From positions 248,001 to 312,000 of the forward strand of contig NZ_LFMW01000002.1 in the NCBI RefSeq assembly GCF_001050345.1: a stretch of 64,000 nt of DNA, written 5' to 3'. The position numbers and the translations under genes were made by a program. Numbering within the stretch: the stretch's first letter is position 1; each line of letters begins with the position of its first letter. The notes below the pieces were generated by a model. That model searched no databases. It saw only the letters and a program-made list of their open reading frames with translations, and was not told the DNA's origin. Of the stretch, positions 8,352 through 17,064 are shown one piece after another. This stretch comes from Pseudomonas fildesensis (lineage in GTDB: Bacteria; Pseudomonadota; Gammaproteobacteria; Pseudomonadales; Pseudomonadaceae).

Positions 8352-9272
8352 ATGACCACCCACAAGGCACTGTTGATCCTCCACGGCAAGCAAGCCCTCA
8401 ACGAGGACGTGCGCGCGGCCGTGCAGGCCCGGCGTGAGTTGGGCTGGGAGTTGGCGGTGCGGGTGACTTGGGAGGGGGGCGACGCCCAGCGCCTGGTCAA
8501 CGAGGCGCTGGACGGCGGATATACGCATATCATTGCGGGCGGCGGCGACGGCACCTTGCGCGATGTGGCCGAAGCCATGGCCCTGGCCAACACCGACGCC
8601 AGCCTGGTGCTGATGCCCCTGGGCACCGCCAATGACTTCGCCAAGGCGGCCGGCGTGCCGTTGGAGCCGGCGCTGGCGCTGGCGCTGCTGGACGTGCCGG
8701 CCAGGGCGATTGACCTTGGCCAGGTCGGCGGGCAAATGTTCCTCAATATGGCCACCGGCGGTTTTGGCAGCCAGGTCACCGCCAACACCTCCGAAGACCT
8801 GAAAAAAGTCCTCGGCGGCGCGGCCTACCTGTTCACCGGCTTGTCGCGCTTCAGTGAGCTGAAGGCCGCCTACGGCGAACTGGAAGGCCCGGATTTCCAC
8901 TGGAAAGGCGAGCTGCTTGCACTCGGTATCGGCAACGGTCGCCAGGCCGGCGGCGGGCATGTGCTGTGCCCTGACGCACTGGCCGACGACGGCTTGCTGG
9001 ACATCAGCATCCTGCCGGCGCCCCAGGAAGTGGTCGGCACCTTGCGAGAACTGATGAACAACGGCTGGGGCCTGGACACCATGTTTGTCCGTGCGCGCCT
9101 GCCGTGGGTCAACATCAAGGTCGCGCAAGGCTTGTACATCAACCTGGACGGTGAGCCGCTGGAAGGTGATGACCTGCACTTCGAGGCGCTGCCCAAGGCG
9201 CTGCGGGTGCACCTGCCGCTGGGTTCGCCGTTAGTCGTCCAGGCTGATGATCTGCTCGCGCACAGCGAATAA
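8352..9272 (+). CDS. yegS: YegS-type lipid kinase
   Basis: Diacylglycerol-kinase-family enzyme predicted to phosphorylate a lipid such as phosphatidylglycerol. The 306 residues start MTTHKALLILHGKQ and contain the GGGDGTLRDVAEAM nucleotide-binding loop and MPLGTANDFAKAAGV, both diagnostic of the family, plus a C-terminal beta-rich lobe ending in NLDGEPLEGDDLHFE. An AGGAG precedes the ATG. The last 42 bases overlap the 3' end of the convergent response regulator, with no room for a terminator. Confidence 0.92.
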   Translation: MTTHKALLILHGKQALNEDVRAAVQARRELGWELAVRVTWEGGDAQRLVNEALDGGYTHIIAGGGDGTLRDVAEAMALANTDASLVLMPLGTANDFAKAAGVPLEPALALALLDVPARAIDLGQVGGQMFLNMATGGFGSQVTANTSEDLKKVLGGAAYLFTGLSRFSELKAAYGELEGPDFHWKGELLALGIGNGRQAGGGHVLCPDALADDGLLDISILPAPQEVVGTLRELMNNGWGLDTMFVRARLPWVNIKVAQGLYINLDGEPLEGDDLHFEALPKALRVHLPLGSPLVVQADDLLAHSE

Positions 9273-9890
9273 CACCAGGCCCGCCACGTCGAAAATCTGC
9301 AGGCGCTTCATGATCTGCGAGCGGTGCGCTTCCACGGTCTTGATGCTTAAGCCTAGGCCGTGGGCGATTTCGCGGGTGGACTTGCCACGCACGATCAAGC
9401 GCAGGATTTCCAGTTGCCGGGCCGTGAGGTTGTGGCTGTGGGCGGCGGGGGAGGTCGCGCCCTGGCTGCGCACCAGCGCCTGAGTGATCACGGTGTGGGC
9501 AATCGCCGGGCTCAGGTAGCGCTCATTGTTGCGCAAGGCCAACAGGGCGTGTTCCAGCTCGTTGGCCGTGGTGTCCTTGAGCAGGTAGCCGTGGGCGCCG
9601 GACTCCAGCGCGCGCATGATCAGTTCTGGGTCGGTGTGCATCGACAGGATCAGCACCTTGCTCTTGGGGTAGGCGCCCTTGAGCTGCTGCAAAGCGTCCA
9701 GGCCGCCGGTGTGTTTCATCGACAGGTCGAGCAGCACGATGTCCGGCTGCAGGGCGCTGAATGTCTCCAGCAACTGCGCGCCATCGCTGGCTTCGCCGAT
9801 CACCGCGTAGCCGGGAATATCCAGGATCAGCGCGCGTACGCCGGCGCGGATCAGTGCGTGGTCATCCACCAGAAGTAAATTGCAGATCAC
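9231..9890 (-). CDS. NarL/LuxR-family response regulator
   Basis: DNA-binding response regulator of 219 residues. The receiver domain has LLLVDDH at the N-terminus and phospho-acceptor Asp55 (DIVLLDLSMKHTGG); a LuxR-type HTH lies at about 155-215 (LTARQLEILRLIVRGKSTREIAHGLGLSIKTVEAHRSQIMKRL). It starts with GTG, overlapping the stop of the upstream kinase by 4 bases (GTGA), so the pair is translationally coupled. Its 3' end runs 42 bases into yegS. Signal and regulon are unknown. Confidence 0.92.
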   Translation of the reverse strand: MICNLLLVDDHALIRAGVRALILDIPGYAVIGEASDGAQLLETFSALQPDIVLLDLSMKHTGGLDALQQLKGAYPKSKVLILSMHTDPELIMRALESGAHGYLLKDTTANELEHALLALRNNERYLSPAIAHTVITQALVRSQGATSPAAHSHNLTARQLEILRLIVRGKSTREIAHGLGLSIKTVEAHRSQIMKRLQIFDVAGLVLFAVREQIISLDD

Positions 9891-10891
9891 TCAAGAACCT
9901 TAGGGGAACTGGCCCGTTCGAGGGCGCGGGGCGCCCAGGGGAAAAGCGCGTCGATCCGTGTCCCTTTGCCTGGCTGGCTGCTGACGGACAAAGAGCCCCC
10001 CAGCTGATCAATCCGCTCCGACATGCCCGCCATACCCCGTTGACCTTCCAGGCCAGGGTTGATGGCAGGCGAAAAGCCCAGGCCGTCGTCGCAGATATAC
10101 AGCGACAGGCCCTGGGGCAAGCGTTGCAGGCGCACCAGCAGATTACGTGCCTGGGCATGGCGAAGCATGTTGGTGACCGCCTCCTGGGTGATGCGAAAGG
10201 CTGCCACGGCCATTTCTTCAGGGATGCCGGTCAGCCGTTGCTGGCATTCCAGGCTCCAGTGGACCGGGGTGTTTTCCAGGGTTTTGAGCAGGTGCGCACG
10301 CAGGCTGGCTTCGAGGCCCAGGCTGGCGAGCTGGCGCGGGTTGAGGATCGCGGACACGTCGCGCACTTTCGCCAGGGTTTCATTCAGGGTGTTGCACAGC
10401 ACGGTGCACTGGCCTTGCAGGTCATCCGGCAGGCGACGCTTGAGCCATTCGCTTTGCAGCTTGGCGGCAGTGAGTAACTGGCCGATATCGTCGTGCAGTT
10501 CGCGGCTGAGGCGGTGGCGTTCGTTTTCCTGGACTTGCAGCAAACGGTCGGCTAATTCCTGGGGCTGGAATTTGATGGATTTGCGCGAGCTCCACTGCTG
10601 CAGGCCTACCACCACCAGCGTGGCCAGGTTAAGCAGCAGTACCGCCAGCGGCAGTGATTCGGAGCGCGCGTAGGCCCACAGGCTGACCAGCAACGAGCCG
10701 AGGCACAGGGCGAGGACCATACGGCGTGCATTGCTGCGGGACACGGACCTTGCGATGAGTGACTTGAGGCTGGCGTACATAACGGATGGAGCCAATGAAG
10801 GTTCGCTGCGGGAAGACCGGTCACGGCGGCTGACGGGGCTCAGTTTGGAATGCGTGGCCGAATCGTTGTTATACCTATGAAGTTGAGTCAC
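9887..10891 (-). CDS. HisKA_3-type sensor histidine kinase
   Basis: Membrane sensor kinase paired with the NarL-type regulator. From the GTG at 10891 it has 334 residues: two hydrophobic stretches (about 58-75 and 80-98) with almost no periplasmic loop, a dimerisation/phosphoacceptor domain with His133 (NERHRLSRELHDDIGQ) and an HATPase_c domain (EAVTNMLRHAQA, CDDGLGFSP, GQRGMAGMSER). The start is uncertain: no clear ribosome site precedes 10891, and an ATG at 10780 would give 297 residues and remove a basic N-terminal tail. The short sensor region suggests membrane or cytoplasmic sensing. Confidence 0.87.
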   Translation of the reverse strand: MTQLHRYNNDSATHSKLSPVSRRDRSSRSEPSLAPSVMYASLKSLIARSVSRSNARRMVLALCLGSLLVSLWAYARSESLPLAVLLLNLATLVVVGLQQWSSRKSIKFQPQELADRLLQVQENERHRLSRELHDDIGQLLTAAKLQSEWLKRRLPDDLQGQCTVLCNTLNETLAKVRDVSAILNPRQLASLGLEASLRAHLLKTLENTPVHWSLECQQRLTGIPEEMAVAAFRITQEAVTNMLRHAQARNLLVRLQRLPQGLSLYICDDGLGFSPAINPGLEGQRGMAGMSERIDQLGGSLSVSSQPGKGTRIDALFPWAPRALERASSPKVLE

Positions 10892-11103
10892 TTCGAGCGG
10901 CGCATAGTACCACCACTCTTACCGTTGGTCGCCTGGCGGCTAACCTCGATGAAACAATATCCACACAAGGGCCTTGGGCGGTATCTCTGCGTTCAAAGAA
11001 CAGGAAATTATATTGCTTAAGCTAATTTGTATCGTTATTTTCGTTAGTGGCTAACTGATATCTTTTTTTGCTCATAGTCGATTTGGATCGGCTATTTGTG
11101 CCT

Positions 11104-11137
11104 GTCGTTTTCAGACAATTAGCGTATTGAAAACGAC
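11104..11137. other. 10-bp inverted repeat in AT-rich spacer
   Basis: GTCGTTTTCA (11104-11113) is mirrored by TGAAAACGAC (11128-11137) around a 14-base loop, just 3' of the HPt-like gene on the minus strand. No T run follows on that strand, so it could be a weak terminator or an operator for the kinase/regulator pair. The surrounding 10892-11148 is AT-rich for this genome and otherwise empty. Confidence 0.4.
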
Positions 11138-11148
11138 CTGACAAAGTC

Positions 11149-11598
11149 TCAGTACGTGTGATGCAAACGTTGTTGCGGTTTAAAACTGAAGTCCTTTTGC
11201 GGGATCTGCAGTGTGACCGTTGCAATTAATGTCGTTTGTTCACTTTCGTCCAATGCCAGTTTCCCCGTTTTGGCATCGATCAATTCCAGCTGCCACGCCA
11301 GCAAAGTCAGGCAGTCGTGCAAGGCATCAAGGGCTTGGTCATGCAATTGCAGTGGGTTTTCGGCGTTGGCGATCAGGTAATGGATATGTCGCGAGAACTC
11401 GCTGATCGCCTGCAGGGCCAGGCAATCGGCTTGCTCGGCGAGCCGGGTCAGGCTGATTTTCATGCAATCGATGGCGTCGCTGTCGTTGCGGATCATATGC
11501 AGGTGGCTCAGGCACTCTTCCGACTTGGCCAGAAGCTTCTCGGCTTCAAGCAGGAATTCGGGAAGTGCAAGGTGCCACTCGTTTCCGTCGTTCATCAT
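11149..11598 (-). CDS. Small all-helical protein with degenerate HPt-like segment
   Basis: I do not recognise a named family. The 149 residues look wholly helical. The segment ISLTRLAEQADCLALQAISEFSRHIH (written in two parts: ISLTRLAEQADCL, ALQAISEFSRHIH) resembles the HPt pattern (H-[ST]-L-K-G-x-A-x3-G-x2-x-L), but Ser stands where the phosphohistidine would be. The start is the ATG at 11598 (MMNDGNEWHL), since GGAG lies 7 bases upstream; the frame is open another 14 codons. Neighbours are a histidine kinase on one side and cheV on the other, so a phosphorelay or chemotaxis role is an inference. Confidence 0.6.
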   Translation of the reverse strand: MMNDGNEWHLALPEFLLEAEKLLAKSEECLSHLHMIRNDSDAIDCMKISLTRLAEQADCLALQAISEFSRHIHYLIANAENPLQLHDQALDALHDCLTLLAWQLELIDAKTGKLALDESEQTTLIATVTLQIPQKDFSFKPQQRLHHTY

Positions 11599-12182
11599 GC
11601 AAGTCTCCGCAACATAAGGTCGGGTGATGAGATGGCGCACAGGGTGAATGGCTTAAAACTAGCGCTGAAATATGACTGAGGTCTGTAGGTCGCTTCTGAT
11701 TTTTCAGTAGGACCTTTATTTGAATGCGGGCGACAGCCGAGCGCGCCCCTTGCAGTTGGGATCATTTGCACTACTTCGGTTGCCGTGACGTGCATGTCTA
11801 TAAGGCCCGTGGGCCGTGGGCTTGCGATGGCAAACAAAAGCCTGACTCCATTCATGCAATGAGAATGGCGTCACATTAATGGCTATTAGATATCGCGAAT
11901 ATCAGGTTGGACCTGATTGTGCATAGGGGAATCCCTTACGCGCGGGAACCTCGCGTCGATTTGGATGTCGCGCAAGGTCGCAGCAATGCCACATGAAGAG
12001 GCCAATGAAGTAAAGCATGATGCCAGTGTGACATCAATGCATTTACGTGGCATTTTACGGGGGTCAAGGTCTGGCGATTGCCGCCGATAACAAGCCTTAA
12101 GGGAGCAGCACAATCCCAGGCGCAAGCCCAGCTCGCGCACACTTTTTCTACGCACCAGTTTTTTACGCACCAGGAGCTTTTA
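11599..12182. promoter_or_regulatory. 584-base divergent spacer with two adjacent dyads
   Basis: No credible gene lies here; short open frames are unsupported. It separates the minus-strand HPt-like gene from cheV. Two abutting dyads stand out: GATAT-N5-ATATC (11889-11903) and ATCAGGT-TGG-ACCTGAT (11901-11917), the latter a perfect 17-base palindrome around TGG. They look like a regulator-binding site, about 150 bases before the cheV promoter. The regulator is not identifiable from sequence. Confidence 0.4.
12064..12090 (+). promoter_or_regulatory. FliA (sigma-28) promoter of cheV
   Basis: TCAAG (12064-12068), a 14-base spacer and GCCGATAA (12083-12090) match the Pseudomonas FliA consensus fully. 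The -10 ends 92 bases before the cheV ATG. This places cheV in the late flagellar regulon, as known for Pseudomonas cheV genes. Confidence 0.85.
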
Positions 12183-13118
12183 ATGGCCGGCATTCTCGAC
12201 TCAGTAGATCAACGCACGCAACTGGTGGGTGAGAATCGCCTGGAAATCCTCATGTTTCGCTTGGCCGGGCGGCAATTGTTCGCGATCAACGTGTTCAAGG
12301 TGCAGGAAGTACTGCAACTGCCCAAGCTGACCCTGATGCCCCAGCGTCACCCCTTCGTGTGCGGCGTGGTCAACCTGCGCGGCCAGACCCTGCCGGTGAT
12401 CGACCTGTCCCAGGCCATCGGCATGCGTCCGTTGGTGCCGGGCCCCAACAGCACCATCATCGTCACCGAGTACAACCGTTCGGTGCAGGCGTTCCTGGTG
12501 GGCGGTGTCGACCGTATCGTCAACATGAACTGGGAGGCGATCCTGCCGCCGCCGGCCAGCGCCGGGCGCCAGCATTACCTCACCGCTATCAGCAAGGTCG
12601 ACGACCAGTTGGTGGAAATCATCGACGTGGAAAAAGTCCTCGCCGAGATCGTGCCGTACAACGCCAAGGTTTCCCGCGAGAAACTCGAAGACCCGGTGCT
12701 GGAACGCGCCCGTGGCCGCGAAGTGTTGCTGGTGGACGATTCCAATGTCGCGCTGTCGCAGTTGCGTGACACTCTTGGTCAACTGGGCGTGAAGATGCAC
12801 ATCGCCAGCGATGGCCTCAAGGCGCTGAACATGCTCAAGGGCTGGGCCGACAGCGGCGAGGTGATGACCGACAAGCTGCTGATGATCTTCACCGACGCCG
12901 AAATGCCCGAGATGGACGGCTACCGTCTCACCACCGAAATCCGCAACGACCCGCGCCTACGTAGCCTCTATGTGGTGTTGCACACCTCGCTGTCGGGCAG
13001 CTTCAACGATTCGATGGTGAAGAAGGTCGGCTGCGACAACTTCCTCTCCAAATTCCAGCCGGACAAACTGGTGGATGTGGTGCGCCAGCGACTGATGCTG
13101 GACGAAGTGCCCGCTTGA
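12183..13118 (+). CDS. cheV: Chemotaxis protein CheV (CheW-receiver fusion)
   Basis: Coupling protein that also carries a receiver domain and can act as scaffold or phosphate sink. The 311 residues have a CheW domain (about 15-165; FRLAGRQLFAINVFKVQEVL, VVNLRGQTLPVIDL) and a receiver domain (VLLVDDSNVALSQL; phospho-acceptor Asp238 in FTDAEMPEMDGYRL). The ATG at 12183 follows AGGAG by 6 bases; the longer open frame upstream would overlap the FliA promoter and is rejected. The gene stands alone rather than in the main che operon. Confidence 0.96.
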   Translation: MAGILDSVDQRTQLVGENRLEILMFRLAGRQLFAINVFKVQEVLQLPKLTLMPQRHPFVCGVVNLRGQTLPVIDLSQAIGMRPLVPGPNSTIIVTEYNRSVQAFLVGGVDRIVNMNWEAILPPPASAGRQHYLTAISKVDDQLVEIIDVEKVLAEIVPYNAKVSREKLEDPVLERARGREVLLVDDSNVALSQLRDTLGQLGVKMHIASDGLKALNMLKGWADSGEVMTDKLLMIFTDAEMPEMDGYRLTTEIRNDPRLRSLYVVLHTSLSGSFNDSMVKKVGCDNFLSKFQPDKLVDVVRQRLMLDEVPA

Positions 13119-13157
13119 CCTTAGGGTGACGGCTTTGCCCCTCAGGAATGCAGGCCC

Positions 13158-13964
13158 ATGCTTCGTCTCAGCGCGTTGTACCGTTACCCCTTGAAGTCCG
13201 GCAAGGCCGAACCCTTACAGCAGATCGGCCTGGATAAACTCGGGCTGGACGGGGATCGACGCTGGATGCTGGTGGACGAAGCCAGCGGGCGTTTTCTTAC
13301 GCAGCGAGCCGTGGCGAAGATGAGCCAACTGTCGGCACTGTGGAACAGCGCCGGTGGCCTGACCTTGAGCGCGCCCGGCCATGCACCGCTGGACGTGGCG
13401 CTGCCAGGCAGCGAGGCCGAGTTGCGCGGCGTGACCATCTGGCGCGACACCCTGCGCGTGCCGGACGCCGGCGGTGCCGCAGCGGCCTGGGTCAGTGCGT
13501 TTATCGGCAAACCGACCCGCCTGGTGCAGATCCCCCTGGAACGTGCACGTTCTACCGAAGCGGGCTTCGGTAAAGATGACGACAAGGTCGGTTTTGCTGA
13601 CGGCTACCCGCTGTTATTGATTGGCCAGGCTTCCCTGGACGACCTGTCTGCGCGCATCGGCCGCCCGATGGAGATGCTGCGTTTTCGCCCCAACCTGGTG
13701 ATCGAAGGCGGTGACGCCTTTGCCGAGGACGGCTGGAAGCGTCTGCGTATCGGCGACGTTGAGTTCCGCGTGGTCAAGGCCTGTTCACGCTGTATCCTCA
13801 CCACCATCGACCCTCAAACCGGTGAGCGCAGTGCCGACCGCGAACCGTTCGCGACGCTGGATACTTATCGCAAGACGGAGAACGGCGCGATGTTCGGCCA
13901 GAACCTGGTCAACGATGGCGTGGGCCGACTGGAAGTGGGTATGCCGGTGACTGTTCTCGAATAA
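13158..13964 (+). CDS. MOSC domain protein (YcbX-like)
   Basis: MOSC N-terminal beta-barrel domain (MLRLSALYRYPLKSGKAEPL, GLDGDRRWMLVD) followed by a MOSC domain (RFRPNLVIEGGDAFAEDGWKRL), 268 residues in all. The conserved Cys sits in VKACSRCILTTIDPQTG, as in YcbX, where it binds the molybdenum cofactor for N-hydroxylated-base detoxification. E. coli YcbX has an extra C-terminal ferredoxin domain that is absent here, so the redox partner must be separate. A strong terminator follows. Confidence 0.87.
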   Translation: MLRLSALYRYPLKSGKAEPLQQIGLDKLGLDGDRRWMLVDEASGRFLTQRAVAKMSQLSALWNSAGGLTLSAPGHAPLDVALPGSEAELRGVTIWRDTLRVPDAGGAAAAWVSAFIGKPTRLVQIPLERARSTEAGFGKDDDKVGFADGYPLLLIGQASLDDLSARIGRPMEMLRFRPNLVIEGGDAFAEDGWKRLRIGDVEFRVVKACSRCILTTIDPQTGERSADREPFATLDTYRKTENGAMFGQNLVNDGVGRLEVGMPVTVLE

Positions 13965-13977
13965 TTCATGCGCCCAT

Positions 13978-14014
13978 AAAAAATGCCCGTCTCGCAGGAG
14001 ACGGGCATTTTTTT
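13978..14014. terminator. Bidirectional Rho-independent terminator
   Basis: AAATGCCCGTCTC and GAGACGGGCATTT form a perfect 13-bp stem, flanked by A on the left and T on the right. It serves both the MOSC gene (+) and ppnP (-), which converge here. Confidence 0.93.
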
Positions 14015-14028
14015 GACCGCAGAAACGC

Positions 14029-14313
14029 TTAGCCGCGGTATTCGCACAGGTAAGCCGTATCAACGGCGACTTTCAGCTGGAACTTGCTGTTGGCCGGTAC
14101 GTTGAACTGGCTGCCGGCGGCGAAGGTTTCCCAATCGGTGCTGTCGGGCAGTTTGACGCTCAGGGCGCCGGACACCACGTGCATGATTTCACGCTGGGCG
14201 GTGCCGAATTCGTATTCACCCGGGGCCATCACACCGATCGTCGCCGGACCTTCTGCGGTGCCGAAAGCGATCGACTTGACGGTGCCGTCGAAGTACTCGT
14301 TGACTTTAAACAT
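14029..14313 (-). CDS. ppnP: Pyrimidine/purine nucleoside phosphorylase
   Basis: DUF1255/PpnP family: a small cupin-fold enzyme that phosphorolyses several nucleosides. The 94 residues match the usual length; [17 protein letters not shown] at the N-terminus and [31 protein letters not shown] are characteristic. The ATG at 14313 has AGGA upstream; the longer open frame reads through a repeat hairpin and is rejected. Transcribed away from the exonuclease gene's 3' end with a strong hairpin between them. Confidence 0.92.
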   Translation of the reverse strand: MFKVNEYFDGTVKSIAFGTAEGPATIGVMAPGEYEFGTAQREIMHVVSGALSVKLPDSTDWETFAAGSQFNVPANSKFQLKVAVDTAYLCEYRG

Positions 14314-14363
14314 GGGCGAATCCTCGGAAAGTGGGTTAAGGCTTTCTGTTTCCTGCAGGCGCC

Positions 14364-14403
14364 GGCTTGTTGTGGCGAGCAAGCTCCCTCGCCACAACAA
14401 GCC
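14364..14403. repeat. REP-type hairpin, 16-bp perfect arms
   Basis: GGCTTGTTGTGGCGAG (14364-14379) and its exact reverse complement (14388-14403) enclose an 8-base loop. It lies between the 3' end of the exonuclease gene and the start of ppnP. The GTGGCGAG core recurs in the REPIN at 53284-53410. Confidence 0.82.
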
Positions 14404-14468
14404 CGCTCCTACAGGGGAGCAGATTACTCAAAAAGGTCGGTCAGTATGCCCAAGCCTTTGGAAGCTGC

Positions 14469-15011
14469 CTAGACCGGCAGAATCAGCGGCAGCAGGCGGG
14501 CGGTGTTGCGTGCATCTTCCAGCGCCCGATGTTGCTGGCCATGGAACTGCATGCCCGCCAATTGCAGGGCGCCATTGAGCCCCAGGGGCTTGTCCAGGCG
14601 CCGGGCCTTGGCGAAGCGTTGCTTGAGGTTCACATGGGTCGTCTGCGCCAACGCGCTCGCCAGCCCATGGCGCTGCCACTCCAGCTCTAGCTGGTGGCGA
14701 TCGTAGTCACCCCAACTGGCCCAGCCTTCGAGGCGCGCCTGATGCTGGCCGAGCCAACGCTCAAACAGCGGCCACACCTCGGTAAAAGGCGCCGCGCCGT
14801 CAATATTCGCCTGGGTGATGTGCGTCAGCTTGCGGCAGAACGGCGTCAGCAGCGGCCGCCGCAACGGCCGCACAAAGCGCTGGAAATGATCCAGCTCGCG
14901 GCCCTGGCGGTTGACCAGGCTCGCGCCGATCTCGATGACTTCCATCTCCGACACGGGCCAGCCGCCTTCATCCGTTGTGGCTTCAAGGTCAATAATCAGC
15001 CAATGAGGCAT
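14469..15011 (-). CDS. DEDDh-type 3'-5' exonuclease
   Basis: RNase T/DnaQ-like exonuclease domain of 180 residues, close to the ERI-1/KapD subgroup that degrades RNA ends. Motif ExoI is IDLEATT (Asp8, Glu10), ExoII is around SWGDYDRHQL, and ExoIII is HRALEDARNTARL with the general-base His and last Asp. I chose the ATG at 15011 (MPHWLIIDLEA) because conservation begins there. Substrate is inferred only. Confidence 0.83.
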   Translation of the reverse strand: MPHWLIIDLEATTDEGGWPVSEMEVIEIGASLVNRQGRELDHFQRFVRPLRRPLLTPFCRKLTHITQANIDGAAPFTEVWPLFERWLGQHQARLEGWASWGDYDRHQLELEWQRHGLASALAQTTHVNLKQRFAKARRLDKPLGLNGALQLAGMQFHGQQHRALEDARNTARLLPLILPV

Positions 15012-15084
15012 CGCGCAGGTTCCCGTAGTCTTCCCGTCCTGATGGGGATAGAGCGTAGCCGGGCCGCGTAGTTCCGAACAGGGG

Positions 15085-17007
15085 CTATTCAATCTCCAGT
15101 AACACCTGGCGATTGCGCACCTGATCGCCCGCCACCACCTGCACACCCTTGATCACGCCGTCGATGCCGGCCTTCAGCGGATGCTCCATTTTCATCGCTT
15201 CCAGCACCAGCAGCAGTTGGCCTTTGCTCACGCGTTCGCCGGCGCTGACCCGCACGTCGACAATGGCGCCATCCATCGGCGCCTTGACCGTACCGCTGCT
15301 GGCGTCGGCCTGGCGGCTGGCGACTTGCTGGGTGCGGTTGACCACCGTCAGGCCGTCAAGCCAGGCGCGGTCGCCCTCCAGGTGGTAGGCGATGCGACGG
15401 CGGATGCCGTTGATCACCAGGGTGGCCCAGCGGCCGTCGGTGGTGAGGTGGCTGATGTCGAGCCCGTTGGCCTGCAGGCTGTTGTCTGGCAGAGCGCTGA
15501 CCGCGACATCGTGGTGCTCATCGTCAACGCCCAGGCGGTAGGTCCAGGGAACGCTGGCGTTGTTGCGCCATCCGGACAAGTCCTGCCGATGTGCATGGGC
15601 GCTGTGTTGAAAAAACAGTGCGGCAGCCAGGGCGAGGTGTTCGGCAGTGGCCGTCGCGCGTGGAATCTTATTGAAGTGTTCGGCGATGAAGCCGGTGCTG
15701 AAATCGCCTTCGATAAAGTCGGGATGCGTGAGCAGGTCGGCGAGCAGGCGCTGATTGGTCGCAACGCCGAGCAGTATTGTGTCTTGCACCGCGCGCAGCA
15801 GTTTGCGTCGTGCTTCTTCGCGGGTGGCGCCGTGGGCGATGATCTTGCCGAGCATCGGGTCATAGAACGGGCTGATTTTCTGACCTTCGCACACGCCGTG
15901 GTCGATTCGTACGCCGGCCGCCGGCTCCCAGCGCAGTACATCGCCGGTTTGCGGCAGAAAGCCCTGGGCCGGGTCTTCGGCGTACAGGCGCACTTCCATG
16001 GCGTGGCCGCTGAGGGTCACGTCGGCTTGCGTCAATGGCAGGGGCTGGCCGGCGGCGACCTGCAGTTGCAAGTGAACCAGGTCGAGGCCGGTAATCAGTT
16101 CGGTGACCGGGTGTTCGACTTGCAGGCGCGTGTTCATTTCCAGGAAGTAGAACTGGCCGTCGCGGTCGAGCAGGAACTCCACGGTGCCGGCGCCGACGTA
16201 ATTCACCGCACGTCCGGCCTTGAGCGCGGCGTCCCCCATGGCTTGGCGCAGCGCTGGGGTCATGACCGGGCAGGGCGCTTCTTCAATGATTTTTTGATGG
16301 CGGCGCTGGATCGAGCAGTCGCGCTCGCCGAGGTAGATGAGGTGGCCGTGGCTGTCGCCGAACAGCTGGATTTCGACGTGGCGCGGGTCGATCAGGGCTT
16401 GTTCCAGGATCAGTTCGTCGCTGCCGAAGGCGTTCTTCGCTTCTGAGCGTGCGGTCTGGAGGTTATCCAACAGGTGTTCCGGCGTGTGGACCAGGCGCAT
16501 GCCACGGCCGCCACCGCCGGCGCTGGCCTTGATCATCAGGGGGTAGCCGATGCGTTGGGCTTCGGCTTGTAGGGTGGTGTCGTCTTGTTGGGCTCCCTGG
16601 TACCCGGCGATGCAGGGGACGCCGGCGTCGAGCATGGCGAGTTTGGAGAGGCGTTTGCTGCCCATCAGTTCGATCGCGTCGGGGCTGGGGCCGATGAAGG
16701 TGAGACCGGCGTGTTGGCAGGCGCGAGCGAAGTCGGGGTTTTCGGAGAGGAAGCCGTAGCCGGGGTGGATCGCATCTGCGCCGGTTTTTTGCGCCGCGTC
16801 GAGGATGGCCGGGATGTTCAGGTAGGACTGTTGGACGGGCGCCGGGCCGATATGTACTGCTTCGTCGGACATTTGGACGTGCAGGGCGTTGGCGTCGGCG
16901 TCGCTGTAGACCGCCACGGTTCGGTAGCCCAATGCCTGGGCGGTGCGCTGGATGCGGCAGGCGATTTCGCCGCGGTTGGCGATCAGGATTTTGGTGAACG
17001 GCGGCAT
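15085..17007 (-). CDS. atuF: Geranyl-CoA carboxylase, biotin-containing alpha subunit
   Basis: Biotin carboxylase subunit of the geranyl-CoA carboxylase of the acyclic terpene pathway. The 640 residues have a biotin carboxylase domain (FTKILIANRGEIACRI; ATP-grasp with KASAGGGGRGM; EMNTRLQVEHPVTE) and a C-terminal biotinyl domain with the modified Lys606 (EAMKMEH). The start is the ATG at 17007 (MPPFTKILIA). Last gene of the cluster atuA-F, 3' of atuE after a repeat. A methylcrotonyl-CoA carboxylase alpha subunit would look similar; the atuA, atuB and atuR neighbours decide for geranyl-CoA. Confidence 0.88.
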   Translation of the reverse strand: MPPFTKILIANRGEIACRIQRTAQALGYRTVAVYSDADANALHVQMSDEAVHIGPAPVQQSYLNIPAILDAAQKTGADAIHPGYGFLSENPDFARACQHAGLTFIGPSPDAIELMGSKRLSKLAMLDAGVPCIAGYQGAQQDDTTLQAEAQRIGYPLMIKASAGGGGRGMRLVHTPEHLLDNLQTARSEAKNAFGSDELILEQALIDPRHVEIQLFGDSHGHLIYLGERDCSIQRRHQKIIEEAPCPVMTPALRQAMGDAALKAGRAVNYVGAGTVEFLLDRDGQFYFLEMNTRLQVEHPVTELITGLDLVHLQLQVAAGQPLPLTQADVTLSGHAMEVRLYAEDPAQGFLPQTGDVLRWEPAAGVRIDHGVCEGQKISPFYDPMLGKIIAHGATREEARRKLLRAVQDTILLGVATNQRLLADLLTHPDFIEGDFSTGFIAEHFNKIPRATATAEHLALAAALFFQHSAHAHRQDLSGWRNNASVPWTYRLGVDDEHHDVAVSALPDNSLQANGLDISHLTTDGRWATLVINGIRRRIAYHLEGDRAWLDGLTVVNRTQQVASRQADASSGTVKAPMDGAIVDVRVSAGERVSKGQLLLVLEAMKMEHPLKAGIDGVIKGVQVVAGDQVRNRQVLLEIE

Positions 17008-17064
17008 TGAGTTATCCCTTGGCTGATCGGGTGTTTGTTCTGATCGTTGTGATCGTTCCCTTGT

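Noticed and set aside
12078..12182. 35-codon N-terminal extension of cheV
   Set aside because: It would overlap the FliA -10 element; the ATG at 12183 has AGGAG.
15181..16446. 421-codon plus-strand frame opposite atuF
   Set aside because: Antisense of the biotin carboxylase subunit, no recognisable domain.
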